64,000 nt of DNA, taken from JAFLCM01 sp046154665. Lineage in GTDB: Bacteria > Planctomycetota > Phycisphaerae > Phycisphaerales > UBA1924. Each line of letters starts with the position of its first letter. The first letter of the stretch is position 1. The notes under the pieces were generated by a model, which saw only the letters and a program-made list of their open reading frames with translations, made no database searches and was not told the origin of the DNA. The translations under genes were made by a program, and so were the position numbers. Location: positions 83,840 to 147,839 of the forward strand of contig JBJXFG010000102.1 of NCBI GenBank assembly GCA_046154665.1, in the 5' to 3' direction. This document shows positions 36,714 through 46,912 of this stretch, one piece after another.

Positions 36714-39202
36714 GTCCTGCTCCTTTCGCGCCCCGCGATGGCGGCGGCGCCTTGCGGGCGGGTCGTCAACATACCCCAGCCCACGGACACTTCATTGTCC
36801 CCGGTTGTGCTCAGGTCTTCCTCCCGTAGCACGTTCCCAAGAATCGTCTTCCCGTTCACCGTGATGCACGCGGCGGTCCCGCCCTCACTGGGGGGGGCGA
36901 ACTCCGCCGAATCGAACGTGAGCTTCAGCACCCTGCCGCGCCACACGCGACGGGCGGTCACTTTCCCCATCTCGACGAAGGGGACGGGGTCGATCATGAC
37001 GCCGTCCCACACGGGGCGGACGCCCAGGATGTATTCGAGGCAGACGCGGTTGAGCCACGCCGCCGAGCCGGTGTACCAGGTCCAGCCGGCTTTTCCGGGG
37101 GTGTCGCTGAGGGGGCCGTCGACGTTGCCGGGGGTGACATATGGCTCAGCGCGGTAGCGCTCGGCGTGCTGGCCCCCTGCGCGAAGAGGCGGGCTGATGG
37201 ACTTCCAGATTTTTCCCACAGCTTCGGCGTCGCGGCGCAGCGCGGCGGCGGCCAGGGCCCACGTCGCCGCGTGCATGTAGACGCCGCCGTTTTCGCGCGA
37301 GCCGGGCGAGTAGCGCGTGATGTAGCCGACATCCGCCTCGGGCTGCGTGTACGCCGGCCAGATGAGCAGAGGGCCCATCTCGCCCAGCAGCTTGGTTCGG
37401 ACGGTGTTCCACGCCGAGGAGAGGCGATCCTCGGGGCCGGCGTTGGTCATGATGGCCCAGGTCTGGCAGTTGAGGAATACCTGGGCGGGACCCGGGGCGT
37501 TGTCCTTGCTGCCGAGCCAGCGGCCGCTGTCCATGGTGGCACCCTTGTACCAGGCGCCGTCCCAGGCGTGGGCGTTGATGGCTTGCACGAGCTTCTCGCG
37601 CTTCTCGCGGAACTCTTGCGCGGTGCGACGGTCTTCCACTTGATCGAGCAGGTGCGCGAAATCGCCGAGGATCTGCACGAGGAAGAACGCGAGCCAGACG
37701 GTCTCGCCTTTTTCATCGACGCCCATGGCCGAGAGGCCGTCGTTCCAATCGCACGAGCCGATGTGCGGCAGGCCGCGCTCGCTGAACCTGCCGAACGACT
37801 TGCGGAACGCTCGAAGGCAGTGGTCGAGAATGGTCGCGTTCGCGGCGGGTTCATCAACGAAGGGGGCGGCGGCGTCGAGGATCGACATGTCGCCCGTCTC
37901 GCGGATGTAGTTGGCGGTGACGAACGGCAGCCACAGGTAATCGTCCGAGCACTTGGTGCGCAGGCCGAACTCCGCCAGCGGGTGCCACCAGTGGTAGACC
38001 GAGCCGTCGCTGAACTGGTGGGCGGCGTGCAGCATGATCTGCTTGCGCGTGCCGTCGGGATCGAGCGGGAGCCACACCTGCGAATCCTGCAGTTGATCGC
38101 GGAACCCGTACGCGCCGGACTGCTGGTAGTAGCCGGTGCGGGCCCACAGCCGGCCGCAGATCGCCTGGTAGGGCAGCCAGTGGTTGTTCATCAGGTCGAA
38201 ACTGGGCTCGTTGGTTTCGACGTTGGCGGGGGCGAGGCGCTGCTGCCAGGCGTGCCGACTCGCCTCGGGCGTGGCCCAGGCTCGGGCTGTATTGCGGTAT
38301 GTGTCCAGCAGCGCCATGAGCCGCGATTCATCCTCGGCGATGGCGGTGACGAAGTGCAGTTTCACGGTGGCCCCCGCGGCGAGCGTGAGGTCGCCGCCCA
38401 GGGCACACGCGGCATCGTGGAAGCGCCCGAAGGCCTCTTTCACCGGCTGTTTCTGCGTCATCGCCAGCGGCGCGTGCGGGTCGCCATAGCGCCCCAGGAA
38501 GTGCTCCTTGCTCGCGGTGGCGAGGGAGTTGTCGAAGGTGATCCCCGCGCAGGCGTGAGCGGCGACGTAAGGCCACGGGCGGTTCCAGTGCTCCTTCTCG
38601 TTCCGCGGCGGAAGGTCCCACATGTTCTTGGTCGCCACCACCGCGTGACGACGGTCGTCGTAACGCGTGGTGATGAACAGGCGGTGGAACTCGCGTTTGG
38701 CGTCGGGCGCGACACCCAGGCACCACTCGAACCAGCTCGCGATCCGCAGACGCCGCGCCGACTTGCGTAGGTTGGTCAGCTCAACCGTCCACACCTCGGC
38801 GTTGTCATCGGGCGCGACGCTGAGGGTCCACGCGGCACGCACGCCAGCGAACTCGGTCGTGAACGTCGACGAGCCCTGGGTGTGCTCGCAGCGGTACGAA
38901 TCGAACTTGGTGTGGCACGGCGCGGGGCTGAGCGACCAGAGCTCGCCTGAGTCGAGGTCACTGAGATAGATGAAGCGCCCGTGGTCGTCGCGGGCCAGGT
39001 CCATCTCCCAGCGGGTCAGGACGTTGAGCTGGCTGTTGTCGAGCCAGCTGAAGCCGCCGCCGTTGTGGCTGACGATGAGGCCGTAGCGCCCGTTGCAGAC
39101 GATGTTGACCCAGGGTGTGGGTGCGTTCGAGTCGGTGACGACGAACGCCCGCCCGTCGCGGGTGAAGTGTCCGAAGGCGTTGGGGAAGAGGTCGCCGTCC
39201 AT
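36710..39202 (-). CDS. GH94 glycoside phosphorylase (cellobiose phosphorylase-like)
   Basis: An 830-residue inverting glycoside phosphorylase that cleaves a beta-linked glucosyl disaccharide or oligosaccharide with phosphate to alpha-glucose 1-phosphate. Order: N-terminal beta-sandwich (FTRDGRAFVVTD, NGRYGLIVSHNGGGFSW), linker helices, an (alpha/alpha)6 barrel (NHWLPYQAICGRLWARTGYYQ, GAYGFRDQLQDSQ) and a C-terminal beta-layer. The general acid is D488 in CDWNDGLSAMG. Length and the position of this Asp fit cellobiose or related disaccharide phosphorylases rather than the roughly 1,100-residue 1,2-beta-oligoglucan phosphorylases. No signal peptide is present, so it acts on imported sugar. It is the first gene of the operon behind a LacI-type operator. 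Confidence 0.93.
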   Translation of the reverse strand: MDGDLFPNAFGHFTRDGRAFVVTDSNAPTPWVNIVCNGRYGLIVSHNGGGFSWLDNSQLNVLTRWEMDLARDDHGRFIYLSDLDSGELWSLSPAPCHTKFDSYRCEHTQGSSTFTTEFAGVRAAWTLSVAPDDNAEVWTVELTNLRKSARRLRIASWFEWCLGVAPDAKREFHRLFITTRYDDRRHAVVATKNMWDLPPRNEKEHWNRPWPYVAAHACAGITFDNSLATASKEHFLGRYGDPHAPLAMTQKQPVKEAFGRFHDAACALGGDLTLAAGATVKLHFVTAIAEDESRLMALLDTYRNTARAWATPEASRHAWQQRLAPANVETNEPSFDLMNNHWLPYQAICGRLWARTGYYQQSGAYGFRDQLQDSQVWLPLDPDGTRKQIMLHAAHQFSDGSVYHWWHPLAEFGLRTKCSDDYLWLPFVTANYIRETGDMSILDAAAPFVDEPAANATILDHCLRAFRKSFGRFSERGLPHIGSCDWNDGLSAMGVDEKGETVWLAFFLVQILGDFAHLLDQVEDRRTAQEFREKREKLVQAINAHAWDGAWYKGATMDSGRWLGSKDNAPGPAQVFLNCQTWAIMTNAGPEDRLSSAWNTVRTKLLGEMGPLLIWPAYTQPEADVGYITRYSPGSRENGGVYMHAATWALAAAALRRDAEAVGKIWKSISPPLRAGGQHAERYRAEPYVTPGNVDGPLSDTPGKAGWTWYTGSAAWLNRVCLEYILGVRPVWDGVMIDPVPFVEMGKVTARRVWRGRVLKLTFDSAEFAPPSEGGTAACITVNGKTILGNVLREEDLSTTGDNEVSVGWGMLTTRPQGAAAIAGRERSRT

Positions 39203-39284
39203 GCGGAACTGCCGGAGAAGATTGGAAGAGACTCAGAAGCGGTGGAGCCGTGTGCGAGCGCCGAGGTGTGCGTGAAGACGCCGG

Positions 39285-39330
39285 TGTAACCGCTTTCAAT
39301 AGAGTGTACGGCACATGAGGATCGTGTCAA
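39285..39330 (-). promoter_or_regulatory. promoter and LacI-type operator of the GH94 operon
   Basis: On the minus strand TTGACA (39330-39325), a 16-base spacer and TACACT (39308-39303) are followed by TGAAAGCGGTTACA (39298-39285), a perfect match to TGNAANCGNTTNCA positioned over the expected transcription start. The GH94 ATG is 82 bp downstream. Confidence 0.8.
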
Positions 39331-39384
39331 GCCGCGGGCCGCAATCCACCGACAGTTTGTGAACTCATTTCGAGACGGGACTCG

Positions 39385-39430
39385 GTGGGGCAGGCTTCCA
39401 GCCTGTCATTCTTTGATGAAGGCAGGATGG
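39385..39430. repeat. repeat C, copy 3 (partial)
   Basis: GGTGGGGCAGGCTTCCAGCC TGTCATT matches the start of the copy at 20117. Confidence 0.6.
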
Positions 39431-39446
39431 ACGTCTACCCACCGAA

Positions 39447-39480
39447 AGAAAACGCCGAACGACCACGGGGTCGTCCGGCG
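39447..39480 (-). terminator. Rho-independent terminator
   Basis: On the minus strand, a 12-bp stem CGCCGGACGACC/GGTCGTTCGGCG (one G-T pair) with a 4-base loop is followed by TTTTCTTT. It lies 36 bp after the stop of the PEP-CTERM gene. Confidence 0.85.
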
Positions 39481-39516
39481 CGATTCATTCAAACAGGCGA
39501 TGCGTGTCGCCAGAAC

Positions 39517-40296
39517 TCAGCGGCGACGACGCAGGCCGACCAGGCCAGCCACGCCGAGCAGCGCCGCCGCGCCGGGGGCCGGCACCACGACGATGTTCGA
39601 GAAGATGGTGTCCGAGAAGGTGGCGCCCTGCGGCGAGTTCTGGACGCCCATGCCGACGAAGAAGGGGAAGGCGCTGGGGATGCCGCCCTCGCCGTTGCCG
39701 ATGAGCTTGAGGCCGCTGGAGACCCAGCCGCCGCCGAGCGAGTACATGTATTCGAAGGTGGAGCGGATGGTGCCAGCGCCGCCGACGGTCCCGTCGCCGT
39801 TGCCCGGGGTGTAGATCATGCGGAGGCTGATGTCGCCGCTGGTCGAGCCGGGGACGACGCCGAAGGAGTGGAACTCGAAGATCGAGCCGAAGGCGGCGAT
39901 CTCGCCGTTGGGCAGCACGCCGAAGAAGCCGAAGCCGAACAGGTCAGAGTGGAAGCCCGCTTCCTTGCCGTTGCGGACGTCGGTGGAGAGGCTCATCTTG
40001 AACTGGGCGTCGAAGCCGTCCTCGTAGTTGAAATCGAAGGCGGTAGAGCCGCCGTCGTTCGAGAAGTAGGCGCTGTGCCGGTTGGCGAAGCCGCCGCCGT
40101 CGGGGTCGGCCGCGCCGAAGGGGCCTTCGTTGAAGCGGACCTGAGCGGGGAAGTTATTCGTGACGGCGAGGTTGCTCGACGGGAAGTCGTTGAAGATGCG
40201 CTGGCGCACATTCACGCCGTTGATCCCCGACACCACACCGGCCAGCGCGGGGGAAGCGCAAACGACAAGCATCGAAGCGGCGAACAGAGTCTTCAT
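39517..40296 (-). CDS. PEP-CTERM sorting domain protein
   Basis: A 259-residue exported protein. ATG 40296 follows a GGAGAGA ribosome site and starts a signal peptide (LFAASMLVVCASPALAG). The body is beta-rich with many Gly, Phe and Asn residues and no recognised catalytic domain. The C-terminus has the full PEP-CTERM tripartite signal: VPAPGAAALLGVAGLVGL then RRRR, recognised by an exosortase for sorting to the surface or matrix. Two LacI-type operators lie at its promoter, so it is co-regulated with the phosphorylase operon. A likely role is substrate capture or matrix attachment during carbohydrate use. Confidence 0.9.
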   Translation of the reverse strand: MKTLFAASMLVVCASPALAGVVSGINGVNVRQRIFNDFPSSNLAVTNNFPAQVRFNEGPFGAADPDGGGFANRHSAYFSNDGGSTAFDFNYEDGFDAQFKMSLSTDVRNGKEAGFHSDLFGFGFFGVLPNGEIAAFGSIFEFHSFGVVPGSTSGDISLRMIYTPGNGDGTVGGAGTIRSTFEYMYSLGGGWVSSGLKLIGNGEGGIPSAFPFFVGMGVQNSPQGATFSDTIFSNIVVVPAPGAAALLGVAGLVGLRRRR

Positions 40297-40446
40297 GACA
40301 TTCTCTCCAGGGGGGGGCAACGCAGTGGCTACACAGAGGCCACACAAGGGGGGAGCATCCGGCGGGTCCGGCGCGGCTGTGCACACCATCGCGCGGACTC
40401 GGAATCAAACGCCGTGGGCAGACAACCTCACGAAACAGAAGACGCC

Positions 40447-40487
40447 TGAAACCGCTTTCAGTGTGACTCATGCAAACGTTCTGTCAA
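40447..40487 (-). promoter_or_regulatory. promoter and LacI-type operator of the PEP-CTERM gene
   Basis: On the minus strand TTGACA (40487-40482), a 16-base spacer and CACACT (40465-40460) run into TGAAAGCGGTTTCA (40460-40447), a perfect consensus palindrome. The layout equals the GH94 promoter. Confidence 0.8.
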
Positions 40488-40512
40488 CTGGAATTTCACC
40501 AAGTGGCGACTC

Positions 40513-40526
40513 GTAAAACGGTTTAC
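40513..40526. promoter_or_regulatory. upstream operator-like palindrome
   Basis: GTAAAACGGTTTAC, the GTAAANCGNTTTAC type, centred 66 bp upstream of the operator at 40447. It could support repressor looping. Confidence 0.55.
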
Positions 40527-40618
40527 TTGATGAATTGCGGGTTCGTCGCCTCTTGACAAGCAGGCCGCGCGGACCTCTGGCGATGCCCGAAGCGTCGGCT
40601 CGGAGAGCTGACGTATCA

Positions 40619-42181
40619 CTACTCAACCGGCTTCCACTTCAGCCGCGCCGCGCCCTCCCGCACCACCGCCGAGCGGTGGAAGAGCTTCCAGATCAGCCCC
40701 GTCCGGGCGTTCTCGATGGCCAGCACCAGCGGCCCCTGGTCAATCGCCACATAGTCCTCCGCCACCCACCTCTTCCCGAGGTTGATGGAGTCGAGAAAGC
40801 CGAAGTGCTGGCGTGGCTGGTCGGAGGCCGCGTTTTTCTCGGGCTCGCGCCACATCAGCGGTTGGCCCGCCTCATCCTTCAGACCCTTCAGGTGCCGCAA
40901 CGCCGCGACGGATTCCGACGGCGTGAACATGACCGAGCACCCGGCGCTGTATGCCGCCGCGGTGCCGTCGCCCCAATCGTCCTTCGGCGGATCCACGCCT
41001 TCGGGGAAGTCGAACCCGGGGCGGAGCCCTTCAAAGCTCAGCGGCGTGGGGAACAGCCCCGGCACGCGGTAGCCGTCGGGCGCATCGGAGGCGTTCATGC
41101 CCCAGAGGTTTTCGCCCAGGCCGGGCAGGCCGCGCGGGTTTTCGATGGCCTTGCGCCGGTGCATCAGCACGGTGCGCCGCGAACTGACCCACCAATCGAT
41201 GGCAGGTCGGTGTTCGACACCCAGGGCCGCGGGGTTGTCGGGCCCCACCAATCCGAAATCGATGAAGCAGTGCGCGAAGAACGACGTGAAGAGCGCGCCG
41301 GACCACTGGAACCAGAAGAACGGCTCGGTGCTTCCCGCCGGGTCGACGCCCAGATTCCGGCGCATCTTGTAGTAGGTCTCGGCGGGCACGCGGTGCTCGG
41401 GCTTCGGGGCCGCCACGGCGAGGAAGGTGGTGAGCTTCTGCTCGTCGCCGGCGTCCATCCAGACGTAGGGCAGCAGATGGCCGTCGCCTGTGGGGTCGTC
41501 TTTCTTCGTCGGCTTCCATCCCAGCGTGATGAAGTTGCGTTCGCTGGGCTTGTAGCTCTCGCCGCGGGCCACGAACGCGCTCCAGTTCGCCGACGCCACG
41601 AGTCGGTCGCTCAGCGCGCTCAGCGAGGCATCATCGCGGAAGAACTCCCCCGCCACGATCATTCCCGCGAACAGCAGCGCGTTGTCGATGGTGCTCACCA
41701 CATGCTCGTAGCCGGTGTGGGCCGGGCCGGCGTCGGTGGGGTCGAGGTAGTGATAGAACAGCCCGTGCTTGCGGTTGCTCGGGTTGCCTTCGAGCGAGGT
41801 GAGAATGAGCCGCACACGCTCGAGCCCCTGCGCCCGTGTCACCCATCCGCGTTCGACGGCGGCGGGGATCGCCGCGAGTTGGAAACCCACGCCCGCGATG
41901 CTCACTTCGGGCTTGCTGGAGCGATCGCGGACCATGCCGGTGGTCTGCGAAGCATCGTGCCACAGGAACAAGAACGCGGCGTGCTGCACTTCGCCGAGGA
42001 GCTTGTCGTCGGCTTGGTTGAACTTGAACGGAGGCCGCGGCGCGGCCGCGCCGTCGGTGACGGTGGTCATCGCGCTGAGTGCTTTGGAAGGCGCGGGTTC
42101 AGCGCGCGCGGTCGAGGTGGCGGCGGTGCATCCGAACAGCGTGCTCGCGCAAACGACACATGTAATCGTTTTCAGAGTCAT
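40619..42181 (-). CDS. glucoamylase-like lipoprotein (Pfam PF10091 family)
   Basis: A 520-residue exported protein. ATG 42181 starts a lipoprotein signal with lipobox LFGC (Cys near residue 18). The body matches the glycoamylase-like PF10091 family: QHAAFLFLWHDASQTTGMVRDR, then SIAGVGFQLAAIPAAVERGW, LFYHYLDPTD, GENLWGMNASDAPDGYR and AAYSAGCSVMFTPSESVAAL. The family includes GH144 endo-beta-1,2-glucanases and adopts an (alpha/alpha)6 fold; activity in most members is unknown. Anchored at the cell surface or periplasm, it would release oligosaccharides for the ABC importer. It is divergent from the lacI-like gene with only 24 bp between start codons. Confidence 0.85.
   Translation of the reverse strand: MTLKTITCVVCASTLFGCTAATSTARAEPAPSKALSAMTTVTDGAAAPRPPFKFNQADDKLLGEVQHAAFLFLWHDASQTTGMVRDRSSKPEVSIAGVGFQLAAIPAAVERGWVTRAQGLERVRLILTSLEGNPSNRKHGLFYHYLDPTDAGPAHTGYEHVVSTIDNALLFAGMIVAGEFFRDDASLSALSDRLVASANWSAFVARGESYKPSERNFITLGWKPTKKDDPTGDGHLLPYVWMDAGDEQKLTTFLAVAAPKPEHRVPAETYYKMRRNLGVDPAGSTEPFFWFQWSGALFTSFFAHCFIDFGLVGPDNPAALGVEHRPAIDWWVSSRRTVLMHRRKAIENPRGLPGLGENLWGMNASDAPDGYRVPGLFPTPLSFEGLRPGFDFPEGVDPPKDDWGDGTAAAYSAGCSVMFTPSESVAALRHLKGLKDEAGQPLMWREPEKNAASDQPRQHFGFLDSINLGKRWVAEDYVAIDQGPLVLAIENARTGLIWKLFHRSAVVREGAARLKWKPVE
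42161..42174. promoter_or_regulatory. LacI-type operator within the glucoamylase-like gene start
   Basis: TGTAATCGTTTTCA, a perfect TGNAANCGNTTNCA match, covers codons 3-7 of the minus-strand lipoprotein gene and lies 32-45 bp upstream of the LacI-like ATG. It overlaps a weak -35 (TTCAGA, 42171) with -10 TAGACT (42195), which would give a leaderless regulator mRNA. Confidence 0.65.
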
Positions 42182-42205
42182 GTTGCACGCATGGTAGACT
42201 CGGGT

Positions 42206-43318
42206 ATGCACGAACGGAAGCGGTTGCAAGACACTCAACGAACCCCTCCGGTGGGCGGGCGCGAGCAAGGAGGCGCGAGCCCCGCCGCCCCAGCGGCCGC
42301 GCCGACGCGCCCGCGCGCCGCTTCCATCGAAGATGTCGCGCAGCTCGCCTCGGTCTCGACCGCCACCGTCAGCCGCGTACTCAACAAGCCCGATCTGGTC
42401 GCCCCCGACACGGCGCGGCGTGTGCAGCAGGCCGTCGTCGAACTGGGCTACCGCCCCAATATGCTCGCCAAGGGGCTGACCACGCAGCGCACCGGCGTGA
42501 TCGGCCTGGCGCTCCCGGACATCTTCGGCGAGTTCTACTCCGAACTGCTCCGCGGCGCGGACGATGAAGCACGCCAGCTCGGATATCACCTGCTCGTCAG
42601 CAGCGAAGCGCGATTGAACGGCACCGGCGGGGGAGGCCCCGGGGGGGCGCACGGCTATGTGTTCGGCCTGGTCGACGGGCTGGCGCTGATGATCACCGAA
42701 CCCAATGATGCGTTGCTCAACGCCGCCGAGCGGCTGAACGTGCCGCTGGCGGTGCTGGACACGACGCCGGAGGGCAAGTCGTTCGATTCGATCGTGGTGG
42801 ACAACGAAGCGGGGACGCGCGAAGCGGTGAAGCACCTGCTGCAGGGCACCGGGGCGGACCGGCTGCGCTTCGTGGGCGGGCCCAAGACCAACTTTGATAC
42901 CCAGGCCCGCGCCCGCGCCTTCAGCGCGTGCTTCGGTGCCACCGACCGTTCGGTACCCGACAACATCGCCTTCGGTGATTACACCATCGGCTGGGGCGAG
43001 CAGTGGGCCCGCGAGCGGCTGAAACGCGGCGAACTCAAGGGCGCCGCGGTGCTGTGCGCCAACGACGAGATTGCGCTGGGCGTGCTGCAGGTGGCCCAGG
43101 AAGCGGGGCTCAGCGCGCCGACCGACCTCAGGATCGTCGGCTTCGACGATTCACGCCTGTGCCGGCTGGTCCGCCCGAAACTCTCGAGCGTCCATGTGCC
43201 GGCGGCGGCAGCGGGCGCGGCGGCGGTGCGTGCGATCGTGCGGCGTGTTTCCAGCCCCGATGCGCAGCCCGAGCTCGTCAGCCTGCCGACGAGGTTTGTG
43301 GCGCGGGAGAGCAGCTAG
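42206..43318 (+). CDS. LacI-family transcriptional regulator of the carbohydrate locus
   Basis: A 370-residue LacI/GalR-type regulator. An Ala/Pro/Arg-rich N-terminal extension of about 32 residues precedes the helix-turn-helix (SIEDVAQLASVSTATVSRVLN, residues 34-54) and hinge (ELGYRPNMLAKGLTTQRTGV). The periplasmic-binding-protein-like sugar domain follows: IGLALPDIFGEFYSELLRG, then LRFVGGP, CANDEIALGVLQVAQEAGL and IVGFDDSRLCRLVRPKLSSV. Consensus operators for this family lie at its own promoter and at all transcription units from 29.8 to 42.2 kb. It is therefore probably the local repressor or sensor of an imported oligosaccharide. ATG 42206 is chosen because the long upstream frame is antisense to the neighbouring gene. 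Confidence 0.93.
   Translation: MHERKRLQDTQRTPPVGGREQGGASPAAPAAAPTRPRAASIEDVAQLASVSTATVSRVLNKPDLVAPDTARRVQQAVVELGYRPNMLAKGLTTQRTGVIGLALPDIFGEFYSELLRGADDEARQLGYHLLVSSEARLNGTGGGGPGGAHGYVFGLVDGLALMITEPNDALLNAAERLNVPLAVLDTTPEGKSFDSIVVDNEAGTREAVKHLLQGTGADRLRFVGGPKTNFDTQARARAFSACFGATDRSVPDNIAFGDYTIGWGEQWARERLKRGELKGAAVLCANDEIALGVLQVAQEAGLSAPTDLRIVGFDDSRLCRLVRPKLSSVHVPAAAAGAAAVRAIVRRVSSPDAQPELVSLPTRFVARESS
42215..42228. promoter_or_regulatory. LacI-type operator within the lacI-like gene start
   Basis: CGGAAGCGGTTGCA fits TGNAANCGNTTNCA except the first base. It lies in codons 4-8 of the regulator gene and is centred 54 bp (about five helical turns) from the site at 42161, so the pair flanks the divergent promoter. 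Confidence 0.5.
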
Positions 43319-43341
43319 CGAGGGCCGTTGGGCGGCGCGCG

Positions 43342-43430
43342 AGATCAGAGCCGTCTGCGCGAACGGACGGTCCAGACGTTCGTGATCTCGGTACGCTTGG
43401 ACCGACGGCTCGCGCCGTCGGCTCCGATAG
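43342..43430. repeat. repeat E, copy 2
   Basis: GAGCCGTCTGCGCGAACGGACGG and TTGGACCGACGGCTCGCGCC GTCGGCTCCG are the paired hairpins of 15843-15903 with a longer spacer. They lie between the lacI-like gene and coaE. Confidence 0.75.
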
Positions 43431-43480
43431 CGGAGTCTCAAAGCACTTGCTTGCCGAGCCGCTCCGTCTTTCCTCGATGC

Positions 43481-44203
43481 ATGCCCAGTCCAGCCCCCAC
43501 CCCATCCCCGCGTCCCCCGCTGATCATCGGCATCGCCGGGGGTATCGGCTCGGGCAAGTCCGCCGTGGCCCGCGCCTTCGGGCGTCTGGGCTGCGCTGTG
43601 ATTGATTCGGACGCCGAGGCGAAGACGGCGCTCGACCGGCCCGAGGTGCGCCAGACGCTGGCGAGCTGGTGGGGTCCGGGGGTGCTGATGCGCGACGCCG
43701 CCGGGAGCGAGCGAACCGACCGCTCGGCGGTGGGCCGGATCGTCTTCGCGGACCCCGCGGCACGGGCCCGGCTCGAAGCGCTCATCCATCCGCTCATCCG
43801 GCGCACGCGCGAGACCGCTCGGCGCGAGGCCGTCGCCGCCGGTGCGAAGGCCATCATCTATGACGCCCCGCTGCTGTTCGAAGCGGGGATCGACAAGCTG
43901 TGCGACGCGGTGGTGTGGGTGGAGTGCCCGCGCGAGGAGCGGCTGCGGCGGGTGCGGGTGTCGCGCGGGTGGGACGAGGCGGAGTTGGCCAAGCGCGAGG
44001 CAGCGCAGTGGCCCCTGAAGAGGAAGCGGGCGCTGTGCTCGCATGAGATCTGGAACGGTGCGGGACCCAAGGCAGAAGAGCACGACTTTGAGCAGAAGAC
44101 TGCTCAAAGTCGTGGCACGGCACCGAGCGCCGAAGTTGACCAGCAAGCACACCAAGTGCTTGCTATACTCTTGGACGAGGCCCCTGCGGGTGGCCCCGGC
44201 TGA
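43481..44203 (+). CDS. coaE: dephospho-CoA kinase
   Basis: Last step of coenzyme A synthesis, phosphorylating dephospho-CoA with ATP. The P-loop is GIAGGIGSGKSAVA (residues 17-30), followed by VIDSDAEAK, AIIYDAPLLFEAGIDKLCD (CoA-binding region) and VVWVECPREERLRRV. ATG 43481 is in frame. Length is 240 residues against about 205 usual. The extra C-terminal part is explained by an in-frame perfect inverted repeat (44081-44114; residues about 201-212, HDFEQKTAQSRG) inserted before the final helix (AEVDQQAHQVLAILLDE). It stands alone before the rho leader. Confidence 0.95.
   Translation: MPSPAPTPSPRPPLIIGIAGGIGSGKSAVARAFGRLGCAVIDSDAEAKTALDRPEVRQTLASWWGPGVLMRDAAGSERTDRSAVGRIVFADPAARARLEALIHPLIRRTRETARREAVAAGAKAIIYDAPLLFEAGIDKLCDAVVWVECPREERLRRVRVSRGWDEAELAKREAAQWPLKRKRALCSHEIWNGAGPKAEEHDFEQKTAQSRGTAPSAEVDQQAHQVLAILLDEAPAGGPG
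44081..44114. repeat. perfect inverted repeat inside coaE
   Basis: CACGACTTTGAGCAG (44081-44095), AAGA loop, and CTGCTCAAAGTCGTG (44100-44114): 15-bp arms without mismatch, read through in frame. As RNA it would form a very stable hairpin within the coding region. Confidence 0.9.
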
Positions 44204-44568
44204 CGCCGGGCTCTCCGATGAGGACCGCCTCTCTGCCGCCGCCACCTTGTGGCGCTGGGCGTGCCGCTCTGGCTCGTTGATCCCCACATCCGTTGCCCGT
44301 TTCCGCCGTGAGAGGTTCTCGCGGTCGGGCCATTCGGTTCTGTGGCGGAGGCAGGACTTCCGGACCACCGGACAGCCGCAACTCTTCCCTTCTCTCAATC
44401 CGCCCGTTCCCGATCCTTGTTCTCCCCCCGGGCGGCGTGTCAGCCGCCCCGAGACGCCTTGATTTCTGGTTCCGCTGGGCTCGATGCTGAGCCCGAGTGG
44501 AGCCGCCCGACGGGGTCCGCATTCCGCGGGCCTGTCCCCCGCCCTTTTGCAGGGCACCCCCGCACAAC
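44204..44568 (+). other. 365-bp leader region upstream of rho
   Basis: No gene was recognised. The region contains several hairpins, including GGGCGGCGTGTCAGCCGCCC (about 44431-44450) and GGGCTCGATGCTGAGCCC (about 44478-44495), and stretches rich in C and T (CAACTCTTCCCTTCTCTCAA). In other bacteria rho is autoregulated through its leader, and C-rich unstructured RNA binds Rho; whether that holds here is inference. Confidence 0.35.
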
Positions 44569-46890
<2,322 letters not shown>

Positions 46891-46912
46891 AGCCCTGCGA
46901 TTTCAGGTCTTT

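Noticed and set aside
40535..42205. N-terminal extension of the LacI-like protein by more than 550 residues
   Set aside because: The frame is open but antisense to the lipoprotein gene and Arg/Gly/His-rich. The helix-turn-helix is normally at the N-terminus, as with ATG 42206.
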